Of a DNA stretch of 64,000 bases, positions 1 to 9,765 are shown one piece after another (the stretch's first letter is position 1; the number at the start of each line of letters is the position of its first letter). This stretch comes from Mycolicibacterium madagascariense (GTDB lineage: Bacteria; Actinomycetota; Actinomycetes; Mycobacteriales; Mycobacteriaceae), in assembly GCF_010729665.1 (NCBI RefSeq), contig NZ_AP022610.1, forward strand, positions 1,240,001 to 1,304,000. The letters are read 5' to 3'. Below the pieces are notes generated by a model that was not told the DNA's origin, did no database searches, and worked only from the letters and a program-made list of their open reading frames with translations. The position numbers and the translations under genes are program-made.

Positions 1-195
1 GACGAGAGCGTTGCCGATCTGGCCCGCACCCGCGGGTTCGAGGCGACCGCGGGCGAAGATGAGCTCCGCCTGCGGGCACGCCGCCGACGCGATCGGGGTA
101 CCGGGGGTCAGCATCGGAGCCACCAGCAGGGCACCTGCGGTGAGCACGGTGACGACCGCAGCGGCGAGCATCCTGCGGATCTGCTGAGGGGTCAC
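1..195 (-). CDS. Cutinase family protein, N-terminal part (cut by window edge)
   Basis: Reading leftward from a GTG at 195 gives 65 in-frame residues that run off the window. They form a signal peptide (Arg-Arg followed by an Ala/Val/Leu-rich stretch ending in IASA) and then ACPQAELIFARGRLEP, the start of a mycobacterial cutinase (serine esterase/lipase, alpha/beta hydrolase) domain. Only the N-terminus is seen, so the catalytic Ser, Asp and His lie outside. It is in tandem with, and downstream of, the complete cutinase gene at 220-870. Mycobacterial cutinase-like proteins are secreted esterases, lipases or phospholipases; the substrate cannot be told from this fragment. Confidence 0.85.
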   Translation of the reverse strand, partial: MTPQQIRRMLAAAVVTVLTAGALLVAPMLTPGTPIASAACPQAELIFARGRLEPAGAGQIGNALV

Positions 196-219
196 CGCAG
201 GGATGCTAGCTCACGGTCG

Positions 220-870
220 TTACAGCAGGCCTGCGGCGAAGTTGGCGGCGGCGTTGGCCGGACCCGGGGTGTACGCGCGGTGGGCAGCGACGTCCTCGCC
301 GGGACCGCAGACGGGATCGCCGGCGTTGCACAGATCGATGGACTTGGCGCCCCAGACCGGGCTCGACGTCAGCGGCAGACCCAGCTTGGTGGACGGGTTG
401 CCGAACGCGACGATGGCCGCGACGAAGTCGGGGGTGTTCGGCGGCAGCGGGTTGGTGAACCCGATGGCGGGTATCGGCACGGCGGCGATGACGTCGATCA
501 CTGCGGCGCCCTGGGAGTAGCCGCCCAGCACCAGCCGCGTGTTCGGGCAGGTGTTCATCATGTACTGGATGTGGGCGCTCGCGTCGTTGGCGCCGTCGGC
601 CGCCGCGAGGAAGTCGTAGGTCGCGGGGTAGACCACGGCATAGGACCCCACCGAGCGGCCACCGACCTTGGCGCGCAGGTCGTCGACGAAGGCGCCGCCG
701 GGCAGGCCGAGACCGGGATCCTCATTCGTCCCGCGGGCGAAGACGACCTCGATGTCGGGGCAGCCGTCGGCCGAGGCCTTCGGCAGGCCGGCGCCGGGCA
801 GGCTCGCGATGACGGCGACGCAGGCCGCCAGGACAGCGAAAGTCGTGCGGACGGCACGGTCGATAGCCAC
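220..870 (-). CDS. Cutinase family secreted esterase
   Basis: 216 residues from a GTG at 870 (a TTG at 876 is an alternative). An N-terminal signal peptide (about residues 1-35, ending KASADG) precedes a compact alpha/beta hydrolase. The catalytic set is visible: Ser119 in GGYSQG, Asp185 in NAGDPVC and His197 in AAHRAY, with the paired cysteines typical of cutinases. The product should be exported and hydrolyse ester bonds of lipids or polyesters; natural substrates of mycobacterial cutinases vary, so none is named. It lies in tandem with the partial cutinase at the window edge and is clearly homologous to the cutinase at 23601-24260, which has the same orientation. Divergence from the sigC side is only about 30 bp. 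Confidence 0.92.
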   Translation of the reverse strand: MAIDRAVRTTFAVLAACVAVIASLPGAGLPKASADGCPDIEVVFARGTNEDPGLGLPGGAFVDDLRAKVGGRSVGSYAVVYPATYDFLAAADGANDASAHIQYMMNTCPNTRLVLGGYSQGAAVIDVIAAVPIPAIGFTNPLPPNTPDFVAAIVAFGNPSTKLGLPLTSSPVWGAKSIDLCNAGDPVCGPGEDVAAHRAYTPGPANAAANFAAGLL

Positions 871-904
871 GGGCAATGGTAACCGGTTGCGGCGTCGGCA
901 ACGG

Positions 905-1459
905 TCAACCGGCGCGGTCGTCGGACTGGGCCGCCCGAATGAGGTCGTCGCGGGCCCGTGCGACGCGGGACCGGATGGTGCCGACCGGACAGCCGCAGAC
1001 GTCGGCCGCCTCGGCGTAGGACAGCCCCAGCACCTGCGTCAGCACCAGCGCCTCGCGGCGTTCGCGGGGCAGCCCGTCGAGCAGGATGCGGATCTCCACC
1101 ATGTCCTCGATGCGGTCACCGCCGCGCGCGCCGCCGAGCACGTCGTCGAGGTCGACGACGTGCGCCGGCCGTGGCCGAGAGGAGTTGTAGCGGATCTGGT
1201 CGACGACGACGCGGCGGGCGATCGACATCAGCCACGTCCTGGCCGTGGAGCGGCCGCTGAAGCGGGGCAGCGCGGTGATGGCCCGCAGGAACGTCTCCTG
1301 GGTGAGGTCGTCGGCGCTGGCCGGGTCGGCGAGGTAGGCGACCGTGCGCCATACGTCGCGCTGCGTGGCGGCGATGAACCGGCTCAGTGCGACCTGGTTG
1401 CCACGACCTGCGGCCTTGGCGAGCTGGGTAACGTCGTCATCGTCACCGGTGGCAGCCAC
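905..1459 (-). CDS. sigC: ECF RNA polymerase sigma factor SigC
   Basis: 184 residues, close to the 185 of M. tuberculosis SigC. Region 2 contains [12 protein letters not shown] and the region 2.4 stretch [20 protein letters not shown]; region 4 contains [23 protein letters not shown], the helix-turn-helix for the -35 element. The start is a GTG at 1459. The gene is divergent from ctpB with about 87 bp between the start codons. In M. tuberculosis SigC has been connected to copper acquisition genes including ctpB, so finding sigC directly beside a ctpB homologue here fits that role (inference). No anti-sigma gene overlaps it, but a zinc-finger anti-sigma-like membrane protein lies at 7941-8657. 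Confidence 0.9.
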   Translation of the reverse strand: MAATGDDDDVTQLAKAAGRGNQVALSRFIAATQRDVWRTVAYLADPASADDLTQETFLRAITALPRFSGRSTARTWLMSIARRVVVDQIRYNSSRPRPAHVVDLDDVLGGARGGDRIEDMVEIRILLDGLPRERREALVLTQVLGLSYAEAADVCGCPVGTIRSRVARARDDLIRAAQSDDRAG

Positions 1460-1546
1460 GGATCAGACAGTAGGCCATGGCAGTCTGGAACTCATCGGGG
1501 CATCGGCACGACTGAGACTAGGGGCCGTGCGCAGGAGGTGAGGACC

Positions 1547-3799
1547 ATGACGTCGACGACGGGTGTCGCCGCGCCCGAGGTGGACGCGGCGCGGCGGGTG
1601 CAGCTCGACGTCGCGGGCATGTCGTGCGCCGCGTGTGCCAACCGGGTGGAGTCCCGGCTGAACAAGATGCCGGGGGTGCGCGCCTCGGTGAACTTCGCCA
1701 CCCGCGTCGCGACCGTCGATGCCGGTGCGGGCGTCGACGCCGACGAGCTGTGCGACGTCGTCCGCCGCACCGGCTACGAGGCGTCCCCGCGGGTCGTCGG
1801 CGGCGGTGTGGCCGACGACGACGCCGATGCCGACGACGCCAGACGGCTGCTGATCCGGCTCGCGGTCGCCGCGGTGCTCTTCGTGCCGCTGGCCGACCTG
1901 TCGGTGATGTTCGCCGTGGTGCCCAGCACGCGATTCGTGGGCTGGGAGTGGGTTCTGACCGCGCTGGCGGCGCCCGTCGTGACCTGGGCGGCGTGGCCGT
2001 TCCACCGGACCGCACTGCGCCGCGCCCGCCACGGCAGCGCCTCGATGGAGACGTTGATCTCGGTCGGCATCACCGCCGCCAGCGTCTGGTCGCTGACCAC
2101 GTTGTTCGGCGGCCACCACGCGTCGGCCGACCGGGTCGGGGTGTGGCAGGCGCTGGCGGGGAGCGACGCGATCTACTTCGAGGTGGCCGCGGGCGTCACG
2201 GTGTTCGTGCTCGCGGGCCGGTACTTCGAGGCGCGGGCCAAGTCGAAGGCCGGCGGCGCGATGCGGGCGCTGGCCGCGCTGAGCGCGAAGGACGTCACGA
2301 TCCTGATGGCCGACGGCTCGGAGATGGTGCTGCCCGCCGACGAACTGAAGGAACAGCACCGCTTCGTGGTGCGGCCGGGGCAGACGATCGCGGGCGACGG
2401 CCTGGTGCTCGAGGGTTCGGCTGCCGTCGACACCAGCGCGATGACCGGCGAGGCGACCCCCGTGCGGGTCGCGCCGGGCGGCACCGTCGTCGGCGGCACC
2501 GTCGTGCTCGACGGACGGTTGATCGTGGAGGCCGCCGCGGTCGGCGCGGACACCAAGTTCGCGGGCATGGTCCGCCTCGTCGAGCAGGCCCAGGAACACA
2601 AGGCGAACGCGCAGCGCCTCGCCGACCGGATCGCCGCGGTGTTCGTACCGTGCGTGTTCGCCATCGCCGCACTGACCGCGGTGGCGTGGCTGGCCGCGGG
2701 CGGCGGCGCCGGGCACGCGTTCTCGTCGGCGCTGGCGGTGCTCGTCATCGCCTGTCCGTGCGCGCTGGGCCTCGCCACCCCGACGGCGATGATGGTGGCC
2801 TCGGGGCGCGGCGCTCAGCTGGGCATCTTCCTCAAGGGACATCAGGCGCTGGAGGCCACGCGTTCGGTGGACACCGTCGTGTTCGACAAGACGGGAACGC
2901 TGACGACCGGTCGCCTGACCGTCGACGCCGTGGTGACCGTGCCCGGCTGGGACGCCGACGATGCGCTGGCGTTCGCCGCGGCCGTCGAGTCGGCGTCCGA
3001 ACACGCCGTCGGCCACGCCATCGCGACCTCGGTGCCGGACCACCGCGGGGTCCAGGACTTCCACGCCGAGCCGGGCCGCGGCGTCAGCGGTGTCGTCGAC
3101 GGACGCCGGGTGCGGGTGGGCAAGCCGTCCTGGATCGCGCACACCGGGGCGCCCGCGGCGCCCGCGGCGCTCGCGGCCGAGCGCCGGCGCGCCGCCAACC
3201 ACGGCGCGACGGTCGTCTACGTCGAGGTCGACGGGCAGCCCTGCGCGGCCATCGCGGTCTCCGACACAGTGAAGCCCTCGGCGGCGGGAGCCATCGCGGA
3301 CCTGCACGAGCGGGGGCTGCGGACGCTGCTGCTGACCGGTGACAACCCGGAGTCGGCCGCGGCGGTGGCGGCCCGCGTCGGCATCGAGGAGGTCATCGCC
3401 GACGTGCTGCCCGACGGCAAGGTCGACGTCGTCGAGCAACTGCGCGACCAGGGTCGGCGCGTGGCCATGGTGGGGGACGGCATCAACGACGGGCCCGTGC
3501 TGGCGCGGTCGGATCTCGGGATGGCGATCGGACGGGGCACCGACGTCGCCATCGGCGCGGCCGACGTGGTGCTGGTGCGCGACGACCTCGCGGTGGTGCC
3601 GCTGGCCCTGGACCTCGCCGCGGCGACCATGCGCACCATCCGGGTCAACCTGATCTGGGCGTTCGGCTACAACGTGGCGGCCATCCCGATCGCCGCCGCC
3701 GGGCTGCTCAACCCGTTGGTCGCGAGCGCGGCGATGGCGTTCTCGTCGTTCTTCGTCGTCTCGAACAGCTTGCGGCTGCGCAACTTCGGCGCGCGTTAG
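1547..3799 (+). CDS. ctpB: Copper-type P1B ATPase, CtpB/CtpA-like
   Basis: 750 residues, like M. tuberculosis CtpB (752). The start is the ATG at 1547 because a strong AGGAGGTG ribosome site lies at 1533-1540; longer in-frame extensions upstream lie antisense to sigC. An N-terminal heavy-metal-associated domain has GMSCAAC (Cys27 and Cys30). The membrane metal site is CPC at 403-405 ([13 protein letters not shown]), the phosphorylated Asp447 is in DKTGT, and GDGIND is near the end. These mark a Cu(I)-class transporter of the inner membrane. It converges with the CopD/CtaG gene, their stop codons overlapping at 3796-3799, the same partner as Rv0102 beside Rv0103c (ctpB) in M. tuberculosis, which is why ctpB is preferred over ctpA or ctpV. 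Confidence 0.85.
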   Translation: MTSTTGVAAPEVDAARRVQLDVAGMSCAACANRVESRLNKMPGVRASVNFATRVATVDAGAGVDADELCDVVRRTGYEASPRVVGGGVADDDADADDARRLLIRLAVAAVLFVPLADLSVMFAVVPSTRFVGWEWVLTALAAPVVTWAAWPFHRTALRRARHGSASMETLISVGITAASVWSLTTLFGGHHASADRVGVWQALAGSDAIYFEVAAGVTVFVLAGRYFEARAKSKAGGAMRALAALSAKDVTILMADGSEMVLPADELKEQHRFVVRPGQTIAGDGLVLEGSAAVDTSAMTGEATPVRVAPGGTVVGGTVVLDGRLIVEAAAVGADTKFAGMVRLVEQAQEHKANAQRLADRIAAVFVPCVFAIAALTAVAWLAAGGGAGHAFSSALAVLVIACPCALGLATPTAMMVASGRGAQLGIFLKGHQALEATRSVDTVVFDKTGTLTTGRLTVDAVVTVPGWDADDALAFAAAVESASEHAVGHAIATSVPDHRGVQDFHAEPGRGVSGVVDGRRVRVGKPSWIAHTGAPAAPAALAAERRRAANHGATVVYVEVDGQPCAAIAVSDTVKPSAAGAIADLHERGLRTLLLTGDNPESAAAVAARVGIEEVIADVLPDGKVDVVEQLRDQGRRVAMVGDGINDGPVLARSDLGMAIGRGTDVAIGAADVVLVRDDLAVVPLALDLAAATMRTIRVNLIWAFGYNVAAIPIAAAGLLNPLVASAAMAFSSFFVVSNSLRLRNFGAR

Positions 3800-5763
3800 T
3801 CGCCGCGGCGGGAGCGGGCGAGCTCGCGCAGCATCGCGTTGTAGGCGTCGAGGTCGTCGTCGGCGTAGTCCGCGTCGGCGTGGCGGTCGGATCGGGTCGC
3901 GGCGCGGCGGTCCTGGCGCGCCCACTGGGCGACCAGGGCGACCACTACCAGGATCACCGGCAGCTCGCTGGACCCCCACGCGATGGCCCCGCCGAGGTGC
4001 TGGTCGTCGTGCACGTTCGCCAGCCACGGCAGGCCGACGTCGTGGTAGAACCGTCCGCCGATGATCGACGCCGTGGTCATGGTGGCGATGCCGAAGAACG
4101 CGTGGAACGGCATGACCGCGAACAGCAGGCCGAGCCTGCCGAGGAACGGGAGCTTCCGCGGGCCGGGATCGACCCCGATGATGCCCCAGAAGAACAGGTA
4201 GCCGACGAGCAGGAAGTGCACGCTCATCAGCTCGTGGCCCCAGTGGTAGCGCACCAGGGTGTCGAAGATGGGCGTGAAGTACACCGCGTAGAGCGACGCC
4301 ACGAACAGGACGAACGCCACGACGGGCTGTGCCAGCACCGCGGTCAGCTTCGAATGCACCAGCCACATGACCCACTCCCGCGGGCCGGGCGGCTCGTCGG
4401 GGCGCGCGGCGGGCAGGGTCCGCAGCGCCAGCGTGACCGGACCGCCGAGGACCAGCAGCACCGGCACGAACATGTTGAGCGTCATGTGTTCGGCCATGTG
4501 CACGCTGAACATCGCCGATCCGTAGGCCCTGACCCCCGAACCGGTCGTGAACAGCAGCAGCAGGCAGCCGGCCAGCCACGCGACCAGCCGGCCCGTCGAC
4601 CACCGATCCCCGCGGCGGCGCAGGCGAACGTAGCCGGCCACGTACGCCAGCGCCATGACGATCGCCGCGCAGCCGAGGAACACGTCGAACCGCCAGACGG
4701 TCAGGATGCGCGCCACGCTCGGCGGGTCCGGCAGGGCGTAGCCGAGGAACACGTCCCAGGCCGTGAACCGGTGGTCCAGCAGGCGCGGCGCGGGTTGGGT
4801 CGCCATCACCGCGATCAGCGCCAGCACGACGGTCAGTGCCACCGCGGAAGACGTTGCGGCCCAGGGCCTTCCGCGACGCAGGGCCCGCAGGGAGCCCAGC
4901 CAGACGACGAGCATCAGCACCGCGGCCGCCACCCCGGCCTGGCCGTACGGCCCGTCGACGAGGTCGCCGCCGGCCAGTAGCCCCAGCAACCCCGCGCCGT
5001 AGGCGAGGACGACGGGCCCGAGGACAGCCTGCAGCGTCGACACCCGCCGGGCCAGGGGTTCGGCGACCGGGTGCAGCGCGTTCGCCACGGCGGTGCCCGC
5101 CCACGCGGCGAGCAGTACGGCGAACACGATGACGGCGCTCGTCGCGTAGTCGTGATCCGGTCCGACCCCGGGGTTTCCGTTGACCGGCACGGCCACCACG
5201 GCGATCGCGGCGGGCAGCAGCAGCACCACGTGGGCGGTCCAGCTCAGCGACAACCGCACGGTCACCGCGATCGACGCCGCCGCGAGCGCCACCACGATCC
5301 ACGCCCGCGCCGGTTGCGAGGCCAGGACGGCGTCGACCATGCCGCCGCTGCCCAGCAGTCTCAGCGCCGAGGCGCCGCTGTCGCTGGCGGCCTGCACCAC
5401 CACCATCGCGGCCGCGACGAGCACCCACCCCACACTGGCCCGCTCCACCAGCACGTGCGTGCGGAAGGGCCCCGCGTCGATGACGCCCCGGACGTCCGGT
5501 CGCGCGGTGACGACGACGTACAGCAGGCCCCCCAGGCAGACCGCACCCACCAGTGACGCGAGGAAGTAACCGAGGACGTCGGCGGCGGCCGTGACGAGGC
5601 CGGGGTAGGAGTCGCCGGTCAGCGCGTACACCCGATCGCCGGCGAGCAGGACGTAGCCGAGCAGGGCGGCCAGCGACAGCGCGCAACCGCCGGCGACGAC
5701 GGCCCCGGACCGCGCGGGCGCCCGGCGCCGCGTCGGCGGCTCCACGGTCGCGGCCTTGCTCAT
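3796..5763 (-). CDS. CopD-CtaG fusion membrane protein (Rv0102-like)
   Basis: 655 residues from the ATG at 5763 ([10 protein letters not shown]); a 26-residue longer frame has no support. The N-terminal half is a CopD-type copper-resistance membrane domain; the C-terminal half is a CtaG domain (cytochrome c oxidase assembly / caa3-type), with conserved His in [23 protein letters not shown] and MPFHAFFG. Some 14-16 transmembrane helices are expected. The CopD+CtaG fusion equals M. tuberculosis Rv0102, the neighbour of ctpB. Known CtaG and CopD relatives handle copper for cuproenzymes or uptake; a role in copper acquisition with CtpB is inferred from context. About 130 bp separate its start from the divergent PepSY gene. 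Confidence 0.85.
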   Translation of the reverse strand: MSKAATVEPPTRRRAPARSGAVVAGGCALSLAALLGYVLLAGDRVYALTGDSYPGLVTAAADVLGYFLASLVGAVCLGGLLYVVVTARPDVRGVIDAGPFRTHVLVERASVGWVLVAAAMVVVQAASDSGASALRLLGSGGMVDAVLASQPARAWIVVALAAASIAVTVRLSLSWTAHVVLLLPAAIAVVAVPVNGNPGVGPDHDYATSAVIVFAVLLAAWAGTAVANALHPVAEPLARRVSTLQAVLGPVVLAYGAGLLGLLAGGDLVDGPYGQAGVAAAVLMLVVWLGSLRALRRGRPWAATSSAVALTVVLALIAVMATQPAPRLLDHRFTAWDVFLGYALPDPPSVARILTVWRFDVFLGCAAIVMALAYVAGYVRLRRRGDRWSTGRLVAWLAGCLLLLFTTGSGVRAYGSAMFSVHMAEHMTLNMFVPVLLVLGGPVTLALRTLPAARPDEPPGPREWVMWLVHSKLTAVLAQPVVAFVLFVASLYAVYFTPIFDTLVRYHWGHELMSVHFLLVGYLFFWGIIGVDPGPRKLPFLGRLGLLFAVMPFHAFFGIATMTTASIIGGRFYHDVGLPWLANVHDDQHLGGAIAWGSSELPVILVVVALVAQWARQDRRAATRSDRHADADYADDDLDAYNAMLRELARSRRGD

Positions 5764-5895
5764 GGTCGCGAGTCTACGACCGGACGTCGTAGAGCCGGGT
5801 CGGGACGGGAACTTTTGGCCGCCGCACAACGACCAATGCACGAACCACGAAGCCCGCGCCAGTGTGCGCCGTCAGCCCAGGAAGGCCCCACCACC

Positions 5896-7293
5896 GTGAG
5901 CCACCCGCCCCTCGAGGACTCCGCCGACGTGCGGGAGAGCTTGCACGCGTCGGCGTGGGCGCGCTGGCGTCCGTTGCTGATGCGGCTGCACTTCTACGCC
6001 GGGGTGTTCGTGGCGCCGTTCATCCTGGTGGCCGCCGTGACCGGGGTGCTCTACGCGCTGGTGCCGCAGCTCGATCAGGCCGTCAGCCATCACCAGCTCA
6101 CCGTCGACCACGTCGGCGAACGGCGTCTGCCGCTGGCCGATCAGCTCGCCGCCGCCAGGGCCGCGCACCCCGAGGGCACGGTGACGAGCATCCGGCCGCC
6201 CGCCGCGCCGAACGAGACCACCCAGGTCGCGCTGAAGGTCGACGACGTCGCACCGGACTACGGCCGCACCGTGTTCGTCGATCCCTACACCGGCGAGGTC
6301 AGGGGCGCGTTGACGACGTTCGGGCAGTGGATGCCGCTGCGCGCGTGGTTCGACGAGCTGCACCGCAACCTGCACCTCGGGGCGGTCGGTCGCAACTACA
6401 GCGAGCTGGCGGCCAGCTGGCTGTGGGTGATCGCCGGGTCGGGACTGCTGCTGTGGATCGGCCATCGCGTCGGCACCGGCCGGCTCACCCGGCTGTTCGT
6501 GCCCGACGCCGGCGTGCGCGGGCGGCGTCGGCTGCTGTCGTGGCACGGCTCGCTCGGCGTGTGGATCATCGCGGCGTTGCTGTTGCTGTCGGTGTCGGGC
6601 ATGACCTGGTCGCGATTCGCCGGCGCCCACGTCAGCGACATCCGCTCGCACCTGACCTGGTCGACCCCGGCGGTGGACACCACGCTGCCGTCGGGCGCCG
6701 CCGCGGACGCCCAGCCGCTCGACGAGGCCGTGGCCCTGCGCGGCGCGGACACCGCGCTGCGGGCGGCGCAGGACGCGGGCCTGCAGAGCCCGATCTGGAT
6801 GTATCCGCCGTCGGCCGCGGGCCAAGGCTGGCAGGTCGCGGAGAACAAGCGCGACTGGCCCACCCGGTATGACGCCGTCTCGGTGGATCCGGACAGCGGT
6901 GCCATCACCGCGCGGGTCGACTTCGCGGACTGGCCGTTCATGGCCAAGGTGGCCGACTGGATCGTCGGCGCACACATGGGCATCCTGTTCGGCGTGGTCA
7001 ATCAGATCGTCCTCGCTGCCGTCGGGGTGGCGCTGATCGCCGTCGTGCTGCTCGGCTACCGGATGTGGTGGCGTCGACGGCCAACGCGCACAGCCGGTTT
7101 CGTCATCGCGCGGGGTCCACGCCGCGGCGTGCTGTCCGAGTTGAGGCCGTACGAGGCCGTCCTCGCGGTCGTCGCGCTGGCCGCGTTCGGCTACTTCGCG
7201 CCGCTGTTTGGGGTGTCGCTGGCGGTGTTCGTGGCCGTGGACGTCGCCCTCGGCTGGTGGCAGAGCGCGCGTAGGGAGGCGGGCGCGCGGTGA
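5896..7293 (+). CDS. PepSY-associated transmembrane protein
   Basis: 465 residues from a GTG at 5896, preceded by AGGAAGG about 11 bp upstream; an in-frame ATG at 5836 is an alternative. The protein has the PepSY-TM layout: a first membrane helix with RLHFYAGVFVAPF, a large outer loop with LHRNLHLG, then WHGSLGVW and a second PepSY-like stretch (TRYDAVSVDPDSGAI), then C-terminal helices. Members often sit in metal or siderophore loci and may act as membrane reductases, but the function is not settled. It overlaps the next gene by 4 bp (GTGA), so the two form an operon, in a copper-gene neighbourhood. Confidence 0.8.
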   Translation: MSHPPLEDSADVRESLHASAWARWRPLLMRLHFYAGVFVAPFILVAAVTGVLYALVPQLDQAVSHHQLTVDHVGERRLPLADQLAAARAAHPEGTVTSIRPPAAPNETTQVALKVDDVAPDYGRTVFVDPYTGEVRGALTTFGQWMPLRAWFDELHRNLHLGAVGRNYSELAASWLWVIAGSGLLLWIGHRVGTGRLTRLFVPDAGVRGRRRLLSWHGSLGVWIIAALLLLSVSGMTWSRFAGAHVSDIRSHLTWSTPAVDTTLPSGAAADAQPLDEAVALRGADTALRAAQDAGLQSPIWMYPPSAAGQGWQVAENKRDWPTRYDAVSVDPDSGAITARVDFADWPFMAKVADWIVGAHMGILFGVVNQIVLAAVGVALIAVVLLGYRMWWRRRPTRTAGFVIARGPRRGVLSELRPYEAVLAVVALAAFGYFAPLFGVSLAVFVAVDVALGWWQSARREAGAR

Positions 7294-7931
7294 TCGCCGA
7301 CCCGTTCCTGCGCTGGGTCGTCACGATCCTCTTCGTCCTCAGCGCGGCCGAGATGGTCTACGCCATGGTGACGTCGCACCGCGCCGGGGCGTACGTGGTG
7401 AGCCACCTGCTGCACCTGCTGATGGCGGTCGCGATGGCCGTGATGGCGTGGCCGCGCGGCGCGGCACTGCCCACCACGGGCCCGATGATCGTCTTCCTGG
7501 TGGCCACGGCCTGGTTCGTGGGGGTGGTCCTGAGGTACCGCGGCCACCGCCTGATCAACGGGTATCACGCGCTGATGATGCTGTCGATGGCGTGGATGTA
7601 CGCGGTCATGAGCGGAGACCTCTTGCCGGGCAGTCGATCCGGTGGCGAACCCGGCGCCGGGGCGGCGCCCATGGCGGGGATGCCCGGTATGCCGGGGATG
7701 AGCATGGGCGGATCCACCGACGGCGACTCGCCGATGGCGCAGCCGGGCTACGTCGACGTCCTGAACTGGGTGTGCACCATCGGATTCGCGCTCGCCACGC
7801 TGTGGTGGCTCTACCGCTACTTCGGCCAGCGCAAGGCCGAACCGGCCCAACCCGCACACCGGTTCCTCGGCGACGCATCGCAAGCCATGATGGCCGTGGG
7901 CATGGCGGTCATGTTCGGCGTGCTGCTGTGA
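7290..7931 (+). CDS. DUF5134 membrane protein with Met-rich loop
   Basis: 213 residues starting at the GTG that overlaps the stop of the PepSY gene. About six hydrophobic segments are seen (first VVTILFVLSAAEMVYAMV, last MAVGMAVMFGVLL). Between helices 4 and 5 lies a loop with MAGMPGMPGMSMGG, plus HALMMLSMAWM and HLLHLL nearby. Met-rich clusters commonly bind Cu(I), and the gene sits in the SigC/CtpB/CopD neighbourhood, so a copper-handling membrane protein is the best guess. The DUF5134 assignment is from recognition of the overall pattern; no biochemical function is known to me. Confidence 0.72.
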   Translation: MIADPFLRWVVTILFVLSAAEMVYAMVTSHRAGAYVVSHLLHLLMAVAMAVMAWPRGAALPTTGPMIVFLVATAWFVGVVLRYRGHRLINGYHALMMLSMAWMYAVMSGDLLPGSRSGGEPGAGAAPMAGMPGMPGMSMGGSTDGDSPMAQPGYVDVLNWVCTIGFALATLWWLYRYFGQRKAEPAQPAHRFLGDASQAMMAVGMAVMFGVLL

Positions 7932-7940
7932 GCTAGGGAG

Positions 7941-8657
7941 TCATGCCGCACCGTCGGTCGGCCACAGATGGTCGCGGCGTCGACCCCGAGACGCACTGTG
8001 CGGCAAAATGATTCGCTCGTCCTGGTCGTCACCGGCCACCTGGGTGGGTGCGGGTCCCGGCCGCGCCGCGCGGCGCCACACCAGCACCGCGAGCAGGGCG
8101 CCGAGCACCACCGGCACGTGGGTGAGGATGCGGGCCGCGGTGACGGCGCCGTGCTCGGCGTCGACGACGACGTATACCGCCAGGGCGACCGCGAAGACGC
8201 TGAGCACCGCGGCCAGGCCCTCGGCGGCCGACGGTCGCAGCGCGCCGACGACCATGATCGCGCCCAGCGCCAGGGACCACGCCGTCGACTCGTTGAGGAG
8301 GTGGCCGCTCATGACCATGCCTCCGTGGACGAGTCCCACGTCGAGCCCGAAACCCTGCACGGCGGCCAGCGCGAGCTGACCGCCGCCGACCACCAGCAGG
8401 GCCCAGCGCGGCCAACCCCACCCCCGGCGCACCGCGGTCGCCCGCGGCGTCGCGACTTCGGTGAGCGGGGGATTGGCGGCCAACCGGTGCAGGCGCGCCG
8501 CCTGCCCGGTCATCGCGTCGCGCCACGCGCGGCACTCGACGCATCCCGCGACGTGCTCGTCCACCCGGGCCGACGGCACCGGTTCGTGCTCGCCGTCGAC
8601 CCTGGCCGAGAGCGCCTCGCGCGCCACCTCGCATTCCACGTACCAATAGTCGCGCAC
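7941..8657 (-). CDS. Membrane protein with zinc-finger anti-sigma N-domain
   Basis: 238 residues. The N-terminus (residues 1-50) has the zf-HC2 anti-sigma layout CEVAREALSARVDGE followed by H-x3-C-x2-C (EHVAGCVECRAW). The rest is membranous, with roughly five helices (ALLVVGGGQLALAAVQGF, STAWSLALGAIMVVGAL, AVLSVFAVALAVYVVV and others) and a short basic tail. It resembles Rv0093c of M. tuberculosis, which lies beside ctpA. A sigma-factor leash at the membrane is plausible, and SigC in this window is the obvious candidate partner, but that pairing is inference. It converges with the DUF5134 gene. The start chosen is GTG 8657; GTG 8639 is possible. Confidence 0.75.
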   Translation of the reverse strand: MRDYWYVECEVAREALSARVDGEHEPVPSARVDEHVAGCVECRAWRDAMTGQAARLHRLAANPPLTEVATPRATAVRRGWGWPRWALLVVGGGQLALAAVQGFGLDVGLVHGGMVMSGHLLNESTAWSLALGAIMVVGALRPSAAEGLAAVLSVFAVALAVYVVVDAEHGAVTAARILTHVPVVLGALLAVLVWRRAARPGPAPTQVAGDDQDERIILPHSASRGRRRDHLWPTDGAA

Positions 8658-8691
8658 GGGGGCCCAGATGTTCCCGCAACCCCGGCCGAGG

Positions 8692-9642
8692 TCACCCGCC
8701 GAGTGCGGTGGTGATCTCGTTGATCTGTCGGAGCTGCCAGGCCTGGAAGTCCTTGTCGGAGGGGGGCAGGGTCTCGGTGACGCCGACGATGGGCACCGAG
8801 TCCTTCTGGGCCAGGGTCTTGATGGCGTCGGTGGCCGGGCTGGTGACCTGTCCGTTGTAGAGCAGCACCTTGATGGCCTTGGTGTTCAGCGCCGCGTCGA
8901 AGGCGGCGTTGTCGGCCGGGCTGGGATCGTTGCCGTCTTCGATGGACTGGGCGAAGGAGGCGGGGGTGGCCAGCTTGAGCCCGGCCGCGTCCACCAGGTA
9001 GCCGGGCACCCGTTCGGTGTAGCCGACCGGGGCGCCGGAGTACTTGTTCTTGATGTTGGTGATCGCGGCGTCGACGGGGGCGAGGCTGTCGTTGAAGGTC
9101 TTGGCGTTGGCGGTGAAGGTCGCCGCGTCGGCCGGATCCAGACTGCCCAGCTGAGTGGCGATGGCGTTGGCGACGTCGGGGACCTTGGCGATGTCGTACC
9201 AGATGTGCGGGTTGGCGTCCTGCCCGGAGATCTGCATGACGTCCGCGGCGGTCAGCACCTTGCGGTTCGGGTTGGGCGACGCGGACAGCAGCTTGTCCAT
9301 GAAATCGTCGTAGCCGAGCCCGTTTTCGATGACCAGCTGGCCCTTGCTGACGGCCGCGCCGGTCTTGGCATCCGCCTCGTACTCGTGCGGGTCGGCGTTG
9401 GGGTCGGACATGATCGAGGTGATGGTGACGTGGTCTCCGCCGATCTGCTTGGCGATGTCCCCCCACACGTTGGTGCTGGCGACCACGGCGACCGGCGCCG
9501 ACGCCGCGTTCGACGACGACCCCGCGCTCGACGAGTTCGACGAGGGGGCCGGCGATGAGGTGGAACCGCATCCCGCTGCCATCGTCATGGCCGCGGCGGC
9601 CATGACGACGACGGGAATCCGGCGCCAGGGCTGAGATGTCAC
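8692..9642 (-). CDS. znuA: Zinc ABC transporter substrate-binding lipoprotein
   Basis: 316 residues from the GTG at 9642, chosen because an AGGAGGA site precedes it at the right distance. It has a lipoprotein signal with lipobox MAAGC (Cys25), then a Ser-rich linker and a cluster A-I (ZnuA/TroA) fold. Metal ligands His86 (DPHEYE) and His146 (NPHIWYD) are present, but the usual third His is replaced by Glu210 in VGYTERVPGY. There is no His-rich loop. It should capture Zn(II) outside the membrane and hand it to ZnuB/ZnuC, encoded 12 kb away at 21734-23415. A Zur-type operator lies 27-52 bp upstream, nearly identical to the one in front of znuC. Confidence 0.88.
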   Translation of the reverse strand: MTSQPWRRIPVVVMAAAAMTMAAGCGSTSSPAPSSNSSSAGSSSNAASAPVAVVASTNVWGDIAKQIGGDHVTITSIMSDPNADPHEYEADAKTGAAVSKGQLVIENGLGYDDFMDKLLSASPNPNRKVLTAADVMQISGQDANPHIWYDIAKVPDVANAIATQLGSLDPADAATFTANAKTFNDSLAPVDAAITNIKNKYSGAPVGYTERVPGYLVDAAGLKLATPASFAQSIEDGNDPSPADNAAFDAALNTKAIKVLLYNGQVTSPATDAIKTLAQKDSVPIVGVTETLPPSDKDFQAWQLRQINEITTALGG

Positions 9643-9668
9643 GATGTCTTCCTCCTGCACGAGTTATC

Positions 9669-9694
9669 TGAAACGGGAATCATTGTCGGTAATG
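9669..9694 (-). promoter_or_regulatory. Zur-type operator upstream of znuA
   Basis: An AT-rich block in otherwise GC-rich DNA. On the + strand it begins TGAAACGGGAATCATT and ends CGGTAATG. It matches the block before znuC (23437-23462) at 21 of 26 positions and lies at almost the same distance from the start codon. It also resembles mycobacterial Zur boxes. Repression by zinc-loaded Zur is expected. Confidence 0.75.
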
Positions 9695-9765
9695 TAGACC
9701 ACCCCCGGCCACGGCGCACGCCCCGGTCCCCCGCAGGGCATCGCGGGTGCCGGGAAGGGTCGTCG

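Noticed and set aside
1487..1514. GGAAC-N17-CGACTG as a possible ECF promoter for ctpB
   Set aside because: Match to ECF or SigC consensus is too weak to call; would need start-site mapping.
668..1546. Upstream extension of the ctpB frame
   Set aside because: Lies antisense to sigC and the cutinase; the AGGAGGTG site and conserved HMA start support ATG 1547.
1463..5686. 1407-codon open frame on the - strand across ctpB
   Set aside because: Antisense shadow of ctpB and an out-of-frame read of the CopD-CtaG gene; composed of Arg/Gly/Ala runs typical of high-GC shadow frames.
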